From: an uncultured Rhodospirillaceae bacterium
Lineage (GTDB): Bacteria > Pseudomonadota > Alphaproteobacteria > Azospirillales > Azospirillaceae
Assembly: GCA_937927415.1 (NCBI GenBank)
Contig: CALBDS010000057.1
Coordinates: 1-64,000, forward strand
DNA: 64,000 nt
Reading direction: 5' to 3'
A program made the translations under genes and the position numbers. The notes beneath the pieces are model-generated. The model did not search any database, was not told where the DNA came from, and saw only the letters and a program-made list of their open reading frames with translations. This document shows, in pieces, positions 1-8,266 of the stretch; the first letter of the stretch is position 1, and each line of letters opens with the position of its first letter.

Positions 1-54
1 AGCACTCCCTTGGTAAGGGAGAGGTCGAGAGTTCAATCCTCTCCAGCAGCACCA
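1..54 (+). tRNA. tRNA-Thr (anticodon GGT), 5' part missing
   Basis: This is the 3' two thirds of a tRNA cut by the window edge. The anticodon stem CTCCC/GGGAG (5-9 and 17-21) encloses the loop TTGGTAA, with anticodon GGT at 12-14, so it decodes ACC (threonine). The T arm GAGAG-TTCAATC-CTCTC spans 27-43. The 3' acceptor strand CAGCAGC (44-50) is followed by discriminator A and an encoded CCA (52-54). The D arm and the 5' acceptor strand lie outside the window. Confidence 0.93.
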
Positions 55-83
55 TCCTCCCGATAAATCCCCCCAAATTCGTA

Positions 84-1706
84 TCAGCCTTTCCGCGTTG
101 GGTTCAGCGCCAGGAAATGCGCCACCACCGGCGGCTCCGGCCCCTGGTGCAGCGCCCGCTGCGCGGTTTGCAAATCCGCATCCGCCCGCGACACCCGGCG
201 ATGCTGGCGCAGGTGCTCGGCCCAGCTTTCGACGAAGAACCATTCCAGCAGCCGTTCCGGGTCGGCCGCGTCCTCACTGATGCCCCAGGCATAGGCGCCG
301 TCGCGCCGCCGCTGCTCGGCCAGATGAGGAAGCGTGGCGGCGAAGGCCGCGCGGTCGGCGGCGGCGATGCGGTATTCCACGGTAATCAGCACCGGCCCCC
401 GGTCGTGCAGATCCTGATGCCGGTCGCCGGCCAATGGCGGGGCCACCACCGGCTCGGGCCAGTGGTTGGCGGGGGTCAGGTCGTCCTCGCCCAGCGGAAG
501 CGCCATGCCACGGGCCACCAGCCCCACCGCCAGCAGCCCGGCGGCCGCCGTCAGCAGGGTTGCCGGCACCCCCACCGCCTCCGCCACCGCACCCCAGGCC
601 AGGCTTCCGGCGGTCATCGCCCCGTTGAACATGGTCAGGTACAGCGCCAGCCCCCGGCCCCGCACCCAATCGGGCAAAATCGCCTGAGTGGTGGCGTTCA
701 GCGTGGTCAGCACCGCGATCCACGCCATGCCCAGCAGCAGCAGAACCACCAGCGCCGCCCACAACGGCGGCACCAGAGCCAGAACCGCCAGAACCGCCGC
801 GGTGACCACCGCCGCCCCCGCCAGAACGCCGCCGGGGCCGAACCGCCCCCGCACCCGCGGCAGAACCACCGCCCCACCAATCGCCCCGGCCCCCACCGCC
901 CCCAGCGCCAGCCCGTAAAAGCCCGGTCCACCTCCCAACAGGCGCCCGGCGACGATGGGCAGCAGCGCCCACACCGCGCTGGCGCACGCGAAGAACAGAC
1001 CGCCGATCAACAGAACCCGGTGCAGGTCGCGGCTGGCGCGGGCGAAACGCAACCCGGCGCGCAGGGCGCCGGTGAAGTGCTCCGACAGCTCATCCCGCGG
1101 ATCGGGTGCGCGCTTCCACCACAGCAGTGCTGCGATCACCACCATGTACGAGGCAACATCGGCGCCATAGGTGGCCGCGGCCCCGAACCCGGCCAGCAGC
1201 ACCCCGCCCAGCGCCGGGCCGATGGCGCGGGATATGTTGAAGCCCAGACTGTTCAGCGCCACCGCCCCCTTCAACGCCGGGCGCGGGACCAGTTCCGGCA
1301 CGATGGATTGCCAGACGGGTGCTGCCAGCGCCGCCCCCACCCCGCCCAGAAAGGTCAGCGCCGCCAGCGACGCCACGCTGGCGGTCCCGGTCAACGCCAC
1401 CAGCAGCAGCGCCGTGCTGACGCAGGCCAGCCCGATCTGGATCAGGATCAGCATCCGGCGCCGGTTCACGATGTCCGACAGCACCCCCGCCGGGATCGCC
1501 AGCAGAAAGACCGGCAGCGTCGCCGCCGCCTGCACCAGCGCCACCGCCGACGGTGACGACGACAGGTCGAGCACCAGCCACGCGCTGGCGACATCCCGCA
1601 TGAAGCTGCCGACGTTGCCCAGCACGGTGGCGACCCAGATCACGGCGAACAGCCGGTGACGCAGCGGTGCGAACGCCCCGGCGGGCCGCGGCGTGGTGTC
1701 GGTCAT
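84..1706 (-). CDS. MFS transporter, MFS_3 (EntS-like) family with C-terminal extension
   Basis: A 540-residue major facilitator protein of the inner membrane, probably a proton-driven exporter of a small molecule; the substrate cannot be read from sequence. About twelve hydrophobic segments run from residue ~20 to ~410. The A-like loop GVLSDIVNRRRML lies between helices 2 and 3. The last ~110 residues are a soluble domain (ITVEYRI...WGISED...ESWAEHLRQH) typical of MFS_3 (PF05977) members, so the length is normal for the family. The longest frame begins at a TTG seven codons upstream. I place the start at ATG 1706, which has GGGA about 8 nt before it. The gene stands alone and is separated from the amidohydrolase operon by a hairpin block. 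Confidence 0.85.
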   Translation of the reverse strand: MTDTTPRPAGAFAPLRHRLFAVIWVATVLGNVGSFMRDVASAWLVLDLSSSPSAVALVQAAATLPVFLLAIPAGVLSDIVNRRRMLILIQIGLACVSTALLLVALTGTASVASLAALTFLGGVGAALAAPVWQSIVPELVPRPALKGAVALNSLGFNISRAIGPALGGVLLAGFGAAATYGADVASYMVVIAALLWWKRAPDPRDELSEHFTGALRAGLRFARASRDLHRVLLIGGLFFACASAVWALLPIVAGRLLGGGPGFYGLALGAVGAGAIGGAVVLPRVRGRFGPGGVLAGAAVVTAAVLAVLALVPPLWAALVVLLLLGMAWIAVLTTLNATTQAILPDWVRGRGLALYLTMFNGAMTAGSLAWGAVAEAVGVPATLLTAAAGLLAVGLVARGMALPLGEDDLTPANHWPEPVVAPPLAGDRHQDLHDRGPVLITVEYRIAAADRAAFAATLPHLAEQRRRDGAYAWGISEDAADPERLLEWFFVESWAEHLRQHRRVSRADADLQTAQRALHQGPEPPVVAHFLALNPTRKG

Positions 1707-1757
1707 GGTCGAAATCCCGTTGCGCAAGGGGCGTGAATTGGGCTACCGCCCAAACCC

Positions 1758-1857
1758 GTTCGGGGCGATGCCCCGAACCCCCTTTTCTTTTATGGATAAA
1801 AAGGGTGGAGGTTTGGAGGCGCCAGCCTCCAAGCGGGGTCAGGGCAGCCGCCCCGCT
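1758..1857. repeat. Block of three adjacent perfect hairpins between two leftward genes
   Basis: Three inverted repeats sit side by side. The first is GTTCGGGGC/GCCCCGAAC (1758-1766 and 1770-1778). The second is TTGGAGG/CCTCCAA (1813-1819 and 1826-1832). The third is AGCGGGG/CCCCGCT (1832-1838 and 1851-1857). A pyrimidine-rich stretch containing T4CT4 follows the first on the plus strand. The arrangement resembles dispersed palindromic intergenic elements of GC-rich alphaproteobacteria, but only one copy is visible here. The middle hairpin can act as a terminator for the amidohydrolase operon. Confidence 0.5.
1798..1832 (-). terminator. Probable rho-independent terminator of the amidohydrolase operon
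   Basis: Reading leftward from the stop at 1866, a 7-bp stem (TTGGAGG/CCTCCAA, loop of 6) at 1813-1832 is followed about 10 nt later by a run of five T on the minus strand (1798-1802). The T run is a little distant from the stem, so efficiency is uncertain. Confidence 0.45.
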
Positions 1858-1865
1858 CTCCGGGA

Positions 1866-3716
1866 TCAGACAGCCCAGCAACCGCAGCCCAGCGCGCCCC
1901 AAAAGGATTGCACATCCGCCGCCGGCACCGTGGCCCCCAGGGCCGCCGCATGGTCGTGCCCATGGACCCCACAGGCCGTCTGGCAGCCGCAGGCCGCTGC
2001 CAACCGCCGCCCGCCCGGCTCCCGCCAATAGCCGCCGGCGGTGGCGACCGGCGACCAGTCGGGCATCGGCTTGGGCAGGTCGGGGGCCAGACCGGCGAAA
2101 TCGCCGTCACCGTGCACCACCCGGCCCCCCAGCAGGGTCAGGACCGAGCGCAGATGGGCGATGCCATCCTCGGGCACGCTGAAATAATCGTCGCTGAGCA
2201 GGGCGAGATCGGCCAGTTGCCCGGCTTCGATACGGCCCTTCTTGCCCTCCTCGCGGGAAAACCATGTGTTGGCTTCGGTCCACAGGCGCAGCGCCGTTTC
2301 ACGGTCCAGCCGGTTGGCGGGGGGATAGAGCCGCAGCCCGCCGACCGTCCGGCCGGTGACCAACCAGGACAGCGATACCCACGGATTGTAGCTGGCGACC
2401 CGTGTCGCGTCGGTGCCGGCCCCAACCGGCACCCCGGCGGCCATCATGGCGGCGATGGGTGGGGTGGTTTCCGCCGCCGCCAGCCCGTACCGTTCGGCGA
2501 AATACTCGCCCTGATAGGCCATGCGGTGCTGGATGGCGATGCCGCCGCCCAATGCAGCGATGCGGTCGATGTTGCGGCGGCTGATGGTTTCGGCATGGTC
2601 GAAGAACCAGTTCAGCCCCTGAAGCGGAATATCGCGATTGACCTTTTCGAACACGTCCAGCGCCCGCCCGATGGTCTGGTCATAGGTGGCGTGCAGCCGC
2701 CAGGGCCAGCGGTTTTCCGCCAGCAGCCGGATAACCGGCTCCAGATCCGTTTCCATGGTCGGCGGCATGTCGGGCCGGGGGACGCGGAAATCCTCGAAAT
2801 CGGCGGCGGAATAGACCAGCATCTCACCCGCACCGTTGTGGCGGTAGATGTCGTCACCCTGCCCCGGCGTCACCGTCCCGGCCCAGGCCGAGAAATCCGC
2901 CAGTTCCTCCTTCGGCTTCTGGGTGAACAGGTTGTAGGCGATGCGCAGGGTCAGCGCCCCCTGATCGTGCAGCGTCTCGATGATCCGGTAATCGTCGGGG
3001 TAGTTCTGAAAACCGCCCCCGGCGTCGATGACGCTGGTGACGCCCAGCCCGTTCAACTCGCGCATGAAATGCAGGGTGGAGTTGATCTGATAGTCCGGCG
3101 GCAGCTTCGGCCCCTTGGCCAAGGTGGCGTACAGGATCGTGGCGTTGGGCTGGGCCAACAACAGGCCGGTCGGGTTGCCGGCGGCGTCCCGCACGATCTC
3201 GCCCCCCGGCGGGTCGGGAGTGTCCTTGCCATAGCCGACCACCCGCACCGCCGCCGCGTTCAGCAGCGCCCGGTCGTAGAGGTGAAGGATGAACACCGGC
3301 GTGTCCGGGGCGGCGGCGTTGATTTCCTCCAGCGTCGGCAGGCGTTTTTCGGCGAACTGGTGCTCGGTGAAGCCGCCCACCACCCGCACCCACTGCGGCG
3401 CCGGGGTTCGCTGCACCTGGGCGCGCAGCAGCGCCATGGCGTCGGCCAGGGTCGGCACCCCATCCCAGCGCAGTTCCATGTTGTAGTTGAGGCCGCCGCG
3501 GATGACGTGGATGTGGCTGTCGATCAGGCCGGGGATCATCCGGCGCCCGCCGGCATCGATCACCGTGGCGTCCGGAGCCGCGGCGGCGCGGGCATCGGCT
3601 TCCCGGCCCACGGCCAGGAACCGGCCATCGCGGATCGCCACCGCCTCGGCCGCCGGGTTGGCGCGGTCGAGGGTGGTGATCCGGGCGTTGACCACAAGAA
3701 GATCGGTGGAAGGCAT
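1866..3716 (-). CDS. Amidohydrolase family protein (YtcJ-like) with Cys/His-rich tail
   Basis: A 616-residue metal-dependent hydrolase of the Amidohydro_3/YtcJ group, which hydrolyses amide or related bonds in a TIM barrel. The exact substrate is unknown. The N-terminal beta-sandwich strand (LLVVNARITTLD) is followed by the metal-binding DSHIH at ~66-70. Further candidate ligands are the His in LHATYDQTI, the His in FFDHAET and the Asp in VGAGTDATR. The last ~45 residues are unusual: CGCQTAC, then GVHGHDHAA, then a terminal LGCGCWAV. This is a Cys/His cluster of the kind used for metal binding. The start ATG 3716 has GGGAGATA nine nt upstream. It is the last gene of a leftward operon after the isochorismatase-like and XapX genes; no N-terminal export signal is evident. 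Confidence 0.8.
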   Translation of the reverse strand: MPSTDLLVVNARITTLDRANPAAEAVAIRDGRFLAVGREADARAAAAPDATVIDAGGRRMIPGLIDSHIHVIRGGLNYNMELRWDGVPTLADAMALLRAQVQRTPAPQWVRVVGGFTEHQFAEKRLPTLEEINAAAPDTPVFILHLYDRALLNAAAVRVVGYGKDTPDPPGGEIVRDAAGNPTGLLLAQPNATILYATLAKGPKLPPDYQINSTLHFMRELNGLGVTSVIDAGGGFQNYPDDYRIIETLHDQGALTLRIAYNLFTQKPKEELADFSAWAGTVTPGQGDDIYRHNGAGEMLVYSAADFEDFRVPRPDMPPTMETDLEPVIRLLAENRWPWRLHATYDQTIGRALDVFEKVNRDIPLQGLNWFFDHAETISRRNIDRIAALGGGIAIQHRMAYQGEYFAERYGLAAAETTPPIAAMMAAGVPVGAGTDATRVASYNPWVSLSWLVTGRTVGGLRLYPPANRLDRETALRLWTEANTWFSREEGKKGRIEAGQLADLALLSDDYFSVPEDGIAHLRSVLTLLGGRVVHGDGDFAGLAPDLPKPMPDWSPVATAGGYWREPGGRRLAAACGCQTACGVHGHDHAAALGATVPAADVQSFWGALGCGCWAV

Positions 3717-3761
3717 CGGGGTATCTCCCGGTTCGGGGGCTCGGGGTCGGGGACGGGTGGT

Positions 3762-4052
3762 TCACACGCCCGGCTTGCCGCAGGGGGCCGCATCCTGCGC
3801 ACCGGCGGACGGGGGAAGCCCCCCGCCCGCCTGCGGCCCCAGAACATGACGGGCGCAGTCGGTGGCGATGAAGGCGGCGACCGGCTCCCCGGCAACCAGC
3901 CGCTTGACCACCGGCACCAGTTGCTCGCCGACCAGCATGCCCAACAGACCGACCAGCGCGATGGTCGGCGGTGCGGGGGAGCGCACGCCCATCACGGCGT
4001 AAAGGACGCCGACCAGAATTCCAGCACCGAGCGACAGCAGATAGGGCGTCAT
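3762..4052 (-). CDS. XapX domain-containing small membrane protein
   Basis: A 96-residue protein whose first ~55 residues match the XapX (DUF1427) pattern: two hydrophobic helices around GILVGVLYAVMGVRSPAPP and IALVGLLGMLVGEQLVP. XapX proteins were named from the xanthosine phosphorylase locus and have no proven function. A small inner-membrane role is inferred. The C-terminal ~40 residues (CARHVLGPQAGGG... CGKPGV) are an extension beyond the core, with two Cys. The start at 4052 has GGAAAGGA upstream. It lies between the isochorismatase-like and amidohydrolase genes with gaps of about 45 nt each side, so co-transcription is likely. Confidence 0.8.
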   Translation of the reverse strand: MTPYLLSLGAGILVGVLYAVMGVRSPAPPTIALVGLLGMLVGEQLVPVVKRLVAGEPVAAFIATDCARHVLGPQAGGGLPPSAGAQDAAPCGKPGV

Positions 4053-4097
4053 GGAAACCGATCCTTTCCGTTGGGGATCATGCCGGGCGGGCAGCCC

Positions 4098-4769
4098 TCA
4101 GGCCGCCTGGCTGTGCCCGCCTTCGGACGCGCCGAACATGGTCTTGGCGTAGATGATGCCCAGGCCATAGGCGCCGCCGTATTTCCGGGCGATGCCGGTC
4201 GTCAGGTCATAGGTGTCCACCCGCGCCCAGTCGCGCTGCAGCTCCAGCAGGTATTGCAGCGCGGTCATCGGGCGCACGCCGGCCTGGATCATGCGCTCCA
4301 TGGCCCGCCCGTGCGCTTCCGCCGACACGTCGCCGCAGGCGTCGGCGATGACATAGACCTCGAACCCCTGGTCGATGGCCGAGAGTGTCGGCCCGACGAT
4401 GCACACCGAGGTCCACAGCCCGGCAAACACCAGCCGCGTCTTGCCGATGGCGTTCACCCGCCGGATGACGTTGGCATCCTCCCACGTGTTCATGGAGGTG
4501 CGGTCGGTGACCTCCGCCCCGGGAAAGGCTTCCGCAATCTCATCGAAGATCGGGCCGGAAAAGCTCTTTTCCGCCACCGTGGTCAGGATGGTGGAGACGC
4601 CGAACCCCGCCGCCGCGTGGGCGACCAGGGCCGCGTTGGTGCGCAGGGTGGTGGCGTCGATCGAATGGGTCGCAAACGCCATCTGCGACTGATGGTCGAT
4701 CATGATGAGCGTGTGATCGGCGGGCGACAGAAGGGTCGCACCGGGAACCGGGGTGGCGGTGATGCTCAT
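4098..4769 (-). CDS. Isochorismatase-family cysteine hydrolase (YcaC-like)
   Basis: A 223-residue hydrolase of the isochorismatase superfamily, closest in pattern to YcaC, a cytosolic oligomeric enzyme of unclear substrate. The Asp-Lys-Cys triad is visible: Asp in LIMIDHQSQ near residue 23, Lys in TVAEKSFSG near 70, and Cys in LWTSVCIVGP near 120. I take ATG 4769 with AAGGAACG upstream rather than the ATG nineteen codons earlier. As first gene of a leftward operon with XapX and amidohydrolase genes, it probably takes part in hydrolysis of a nitrogenous or amide compound. The promoter region to its right carries the ATACGTTGGT motif shared with two other loci. Confidence 0.85.
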   Translation of the reverse strand: MSITATPVPGATLLSPADHTLIMIDHQSQMAFATHSIDATTLRTNAALVAHAAAGFGVSTILTTVAEKSFSGPIFDEIAEAFPGAEVTDRTSMNTWEDANVIRRVNAIGKTRLVFAGLWTSVCIVGPTLSAIDQGFEVYVIADACGDVSAEAHGRAMERMIQAGVRPMTALQYLLELQRDWARVDTYDLTTGIARKYGGAYGLGIIYAKTMFGASEGGHSQAA

Positions 4770-4890
4770 GTCTCGTTCCTTTGATCGTTGCCGGCCGGTG
4801 ATGAGGCAGGCTGGCGAAGTGTCCATCGACGGAACGAAAGGATGCGCAGTCGCGGCGCCGGGCTACATTGAACTTGCGTCTTTCTCACCT

Positions 4891-4900
4891 ATACGTTGGT
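4891..4900 (+). promoter_or_regulatory. Shared motif ATACGTTGGT, site 1
   Basis: ATACGTTGGT lies in the divergent region between the isochorismatase-like operon and the MASE4-like kinase. It sits within a near-palindrome ATAC-GTTG-GTAT and has extended flanks CCT...ATGATTGA. The same core occurs at 7456-7481 and 17975-17984, in each case between divergent genes. It is a candidate operator; the binding protein is inferred to be the FixJ-type regulator at 7596. Confidence 0.5.
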
Positions 4901-4909
4901 ATGATTGAT

Positions 4910-4946
4910 CCCGGTGCCCCCTTCACGACACTGGGGGCGGGTTTTT
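4910..4946 (+). terminator. Hairpin plus T5 in the leader of the MASE4-like kinase gene
   Basis: A GC stem pairs CCCCC with GGGGG (4917-4921 and 4933-4937), extended by a G-C pair and CCC/GGG across a 3-nt bulge. It is followed directly by TTTTT (4942-4946). It points toward the kinase gene that starts 25 nt later, so it would act as an attenuator or end a short upstream transcript. Confidence 0.45.
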
Positions 4947-4970
4947 CCTTCCTGACCGGCATCGGCGAGC

Positions 4971-6578
4971 ATGGCGACCGAAACACATGAGCCGCAGGAC
5001 GGCCGCCCGCCACTGATCTCCACCCTTCCGCCCGACCGGGCGCAGATCCGTCTGGCCCGGCGGGTCATGCTGGTGCTGGTAGCGACGCTGGCGGTCACGG
5101 TGCCCTTCGCCCACATCCCTCTGACCGGCACCGAACCGCTGGTGCCCGCCTATGCCGCCGCCGTCTTGATGAACGAGGGGCTAACCGCGGCGCTGCTGTT
5201 CGCGCTTTCCGCCATTCAGAACGGGCGGGCGGTTCGGGTGCTGGCTGGGGGCTATCTGTTCGCCGCACTGCTCATCGTTCCCTGGGCGCTGACCTTTCCC
5301 GGCGTTTTCGCCCCCGACGGGCTGCTGGGCGCCGGGCTGCAAAGCACGGCGGGGATCGCCGGAACCCGCCGTCTGGCCCTGCCGCTGGCCATGCTGGCCT
5401 ATGCCCTGTTGAAACGGGGGGATGAACGGGCGCCGGCATCCCCCCGCCCGCCGCCATGGGTCGGTGCCGGGGTCGCGGCGGCCGGGGCGGCGCTGGTCGC
5501 GTGGGTCTGCATCGCGCGGGAACCGTGGCTGCCGCGGCTGATGGACAGCCGCATGGGGGTCGCCCCTTTGTGGCCCTTCGTCATCTATACCGCCATCGCG
5601 GTGTCGCTGGCCGCCCTGGCGCTGCTGTGGCGCCGACGGCGGTCGGTGCTGGACCTGTGGCTGATGGTGGCGCTGGGCGCATGGCTGATCGAAACCGTGC
5701 TGCTGGGCCTGCTCAGTTCCGGGCGGTTCAGCCTGGGCTGGTGGGCCGGGCGCGGTTACGGTCTGGCGTCCGCCGGGGTGGTGCTGCTGGTGCTGCTGAT
5801 GGAAACGGCCACACTCTACGCCCGCTTGGCCCGCTCGGTGGCCGCCGAACGTCGGGTCCGTGGCGAGCGGCTGAGCGGCATGGACGTGCTGTCCGCCGCC
5901 ATCGCCCACGAGATCAACCAGCCGCTGGCGAGCATGGTCGCCAGCGCCGACGCCGGGCTGCGCTGGCTGAGCCGCCCGCAGCCCGATCTGGACGAGGCGA
6001 GGGCGGCCTTCCGCCGCATCTCCGACGACGGCCACCGGGCCAGCCGCCTGATCGGCTGCATCCGCTCCATGTTCCGCCGGGACCGGCGTCCGCCGGAACC
6101 GCTGGACATCGCCGCCCTGATCGATGGCGCGCTGCGCATCGCCCAAAGCGAAACCCGGCTGGACGCGGTGACGGTGCGCACGGACATCGCCGCCGCCCTG
6201 CCGCCGGTCTGCGGCGACCCGGTGCAGGTCCAGCAGGTTCTGGTCAACCTCATCACCAACGCCGTGGACGCCATGGCGGGGGTGAGCGGGCGGGCGCGGG
6301 TGCTGTGGCTGCGGGCCGGATCGGATGACGGCGGCGGGGTGACGGTGACGGTGGAGGACACCGGCCACGGCCTCGACCCCGCGCGGCGGGACCGGACGTT
6401 CACCCCCTTCTTCACCACCAAGGCCCATGGGATGGGCATGGGCCTGCTGATCTGCCGGTCGATCGTCGAGGCCCACGGCGGGCGCCTGTGGCTGACCGGC
6501 AATCCCGGTCCGGGGGCGACCGCCGGTTTCACCCTGCCCGCCGCCCGGCCGGAGGAAACGCGCCCTACTCCCGGATAA
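4971..6578 (+). CDS. Membrane sensor histidine kinase, MASE4-like N-terminus
   Basis: A 535-residue sensor kinase. The first ~290 residues contain about eight hydrophobic helices and begin with a pattern close to the MASE4 sensor domain (PLTGTEPLVPAYAAAV). The kinase core follows: H-box AHEINQPL with phospho-acceptor His ~313, N-box NLITNAVDAM, G1 DTGHGLD, F-box FTPFFTTK and G2 GMGMGL, so the ATPase is intact. The FixL/DctB-like H-box and the FixJ-type regulator encoded two genes away (7596) suggest they form a pair. The Shine-Dalgarno signal before ATG 4971 is weak (GGCGAG). The stop codon overlaps the convergent hydrolase gene by 14 bp. Confidence 0.85.
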   Translation: MATETHEPQDGRPPLISTLPPDRAQIRLARRVMLVLVATLAVTVPFAHIPLTGTEPLVPAYAAAVLMNEGLTAALLFALSAIQNGRAVRVLAGGYLFAALLIVPWALTFPGVFAPDGLLGAGLQSTAGIAGTRRLALPLAMLAYALLKRGDERAPASPRPPPWVGAGVAAAGAALVAWVCIAREPWLPRLMDSRMGVAPLWPFVIYTAIAVSLAALALLWRRRRSVLDLWLMVALGAWLIETVLLGLLSSGRFSLGWWAGRGYGLASAGVVLLVLLMETATLYARLARSVAAERRVRGERLSGMDVLSAAIAHEINQPLASMVASADAGLRWLSRPQPDLDEARAAFRRISDDGHRASRLIGCIRSMFRRDRRPPEPLDIAALIDGALRIAQSETRLDAVTVRTDIAAALPPVCGDPVQVQQVLVNLITNAVDAMAGVSGRARVLWLRAGSDDGGGVTVTVEDTGHGLDPARRDRTFTPFFTTKAHGMGMGLLICRSIVEAHGGRLWLTGNPGPGATAGFTLPAARPEETRPTPG

Positions 6579-7386
6579 AGGCCAACAGGTCGGCGTTGAA
6601 TCGCGCCGCCTCGGTCTGGGCCAGCCCGTGGCAGCCGCCGGCATAGACCGTCAGCGTGGCCTTGGGCACGATCCGCGCCGCTTTCGCCGCGGAAATGCCG
6701 ATGGGCACGATCTGGTCGTCGTCCCCGTGGATGAACAGCGTCGGCACGTCGATGCGCCGCAGATCCTCGGTGAAGTCCGTCTCCGAGAACTGTTTGATGC
6801 AGTCGAGTTGCCCCTTGAGGCCGCCCATCATACCCTGGAGCCAGAAGGCATCCTGAAGCCCCGGCGACGGTGCCGCACCGGCGCGGTTGAGATTATAGAA
6901 GGGCACCGTCAGATCGCGATAGAACTGGGAACGGTTCTCCAGCGTCTGCCGGCGGATGCCGTCGAACACGTCCATCGGCAGGCCGTCGGGGTTGGCGGCC
7001 CCCTTCAGCATGACCGGCGGCACCGCTCCCACCAGCACCGCCTTGGCCACCCGGCGGGTGCCGTGGCGGCCCAGATAGCGCGCGACCTCGCCGCCGCCGG
7101 TCGAATGTCCGACCAGGACCGCCTGCTCCAGGCCAAGCGAATCGATCAGCGTCGCCAGATCGTCAGCATAGGTGTCCATGTCGTTGCCGTCCCACGTCTG
7201 ATCGGATCGGCCATGGCTGCGCCGGTCGTGGGCGATGACCCGGAAACCGTTCTGCCCCAGGGTCACCATCTGGTGGTCCCAGGCGTCGCCGGTCAGCGGC
7301 CAGCCGTGGGAAAACACCACCGGCTGCCCCTGTCCCCAATCCTTGTAGACGATTTGGGTTCCGTCCTTGCTGATGCTCCGGCCCAT
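6565..7386 (-). CDS. Alpha/beta hydrolase, non-haem chloroperoxidase-like
   Basis: A 273-residue alpha/beta-fold hydrolase resembling cofactor-free chloroperoxidase/esterase enzymes. The oxyanion-region motif is SHGWPLTGDAW, the nucleophile elbow is GHSTGG, the acid is the Asp in HGDDDQIVP and the catalytic His is in GCHGLAQ, so the triad is complete. The length is typical of the family (~275). I use ATG 7386, with GGGAGG seven nt upstream, instead of the ATG sixteen codons earlier. There is no signal peptide, so it is probably cytosolic. It lies between the kinase and the FixJ-type regulator but on the opposite strand. Its promoter region holds two copies of the shared ATA(C/T)GTTGGT motif, suggesting it is a target of that regulator. 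Confidence 0.85.
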   Translation of the reverse strand: MGRSISKDGTQIVYKDWGQGQPVVFSHGWPLTGDAWDHQMVTLGQNGFRVIAHDRRSHGRSDQTWDGNDMDTYADDLATLIDSLGLEQAVLVGHSTGGGEVARYLGRHGTRRVAKAVLVGAVPPVMLKGAANPDGLPMDVFDGIRRQTLENRSQFYRDLTVPFYNLNRAGAAPSPGLQDAFWLQGMMGGLKGQLDCIKQFSETDFTEDLRRIDVPTLFIHGDDDQIVPIGISAAKAARIVPKATLTVYAGGCHGLAQTEAARFNADLLAFIRE

Positions 7387-7455
7387 CGGTCGCCTCCCTG
7401 GCGTTTGCGGAAAGAACGGGGTTATTGACCGCATGGGACCGGGCGTTCCTCAATC

Positions 7456-7481
7456 ATATGTTGGTATAGGCATACGTTGGT
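7456..7481 (+). promoter_or_regulatory. Shared motif, tandem sites 2a and 2b (ATATGTTGGT, ATACGTTGGT)
   Basis: ATATGTTGGT (7456-7465) and ATACGTTGGT (7472-7481) lie 16 bp apart in the divergent region between the alpha/beta hydrolase and the FixJ-type regulator. The flanks of the first copy, read in reverse, match those of site 1 (CCTATAC...ATGATTGA). The pair sits 70-95 bp upstream of the hydrolase start and 115-140 bp upstream of the regulator start. Confidence 0.5.
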
Positions 7482-7595
7482 CCGGGGGCGCTCCTATCCG
7501 TTTGGATCCAAAATTCGGGATGCGTCGCTTTGCCACAGGCGTTATCGTGACCAGCGGATCAGGGGCATGGCAGGGGTATGCGATGGGGGGGATGG

Positions 7596-8246
7596 ATGAC
7601 CGAAACCGCAACCGTCCACATCGTTGACGACGATGAATCGCTGCGCCGGTCGCTGGACAGCCTGTTCCGGTCCGTGGGCTTTGCCACCCGGCTGCACGGA
7701 TCGCCGCGGGCCTTTCTGGACGATGTGGACCGGGGGGACGGCCCCGCCTGTCTGGTGCTCGACGTGCGGTTGCCGGGCGGGATGAGCGGCCTTGATTTCC
7801 AGGGAATGCTGACCGCCAGCCACGAGCCGATCCCGGTTGTTCTGATGACCGGCTATGGCGATATTCCCATGACGGTGCGGGCGATGAAGGCCGGTGCGGT
7901 TGATTTCCTGACCAAACCCTTCCGCGACCAGGACATGCTGGACGCGGTGTCCGCCGCCCTGGAAAAGGACCGCCGGCGCCGGAACGCCGAGGAGGGAACC
8001 GCGGCCCTGCGCGCCCTGTACGCCACCCTGTCGCCGCGCGAACGCCAGGTGATGGCGTTGGTGACCGCCGGCCGGATGAACAAGCAGGTCGCAGGGGAAT
8101 TGCGCCTGAGCGAGATCACCGTGAAGATCCACCGGGGGGCCGCGATGCGCAAGATGAAGGCCCGGACCCTGGCCGATCTGGTCCGCATGGCTGAGGCGCT
8201 GCACGTCAGCCCGGACACCGCCCATCCCATGCCGCCGCCCCTGTGA
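7596..8246 (+). CDS. FixJ-type response regulator (receiver plus LuxR-type HTH)
   Basis: A 216-residue two-domain regulator. The receiver (1-~120) has acidic pocket VDDDE, phospho-acceptor Asp ~56 in LVLDVRLPGG, Thr in MTGYGD and Lys in TKPF. The LuxR/GerE helix-turn-helix is at ~145-205 (LSPRERQVMALV ... LSEITVKIHR). The usual VxxHR helix ends IHRGAAMRKM, a normal variant. The start at 7596 follows a run of six G. It is the likely partner of the MASE4-like kinase at 4971, and the best candidate to bind the ATACGTTGGT sites in its own promoter region and at two other loci. It may regulate itself. Confidence 0.88.
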   Translation: MTETATVHIVDDDESLRRSLDSLFRSVGFATRLHGSPRAFLDDVDRGDGPACLVLDVRLPGGMSGLDFQGMLTASHEPIPVVLMTGYGDIPMTVRAMKAGAVDFLTKPFRDQDMLDAVSAALEKDRRRRNAEEGTAALRALYATLSPRERQVMALVTAGRMNKQVAGELRLSEITVKIHRGAAMRKMKARTLADLVRMAEALHVSPDTAHPMPPPL

Positions 8247-8266
8247 CGCGGGGAGAATCGGCCGCC

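Noticed and set aside
1908..4784. Long plus-strand open frame across the amidohydrolase operon
   Set aside because: Shadow of three leftward genes with clear motifs; the translation is Gly/Arg/His/Gln-rich without domains and crosses gene boundaries.
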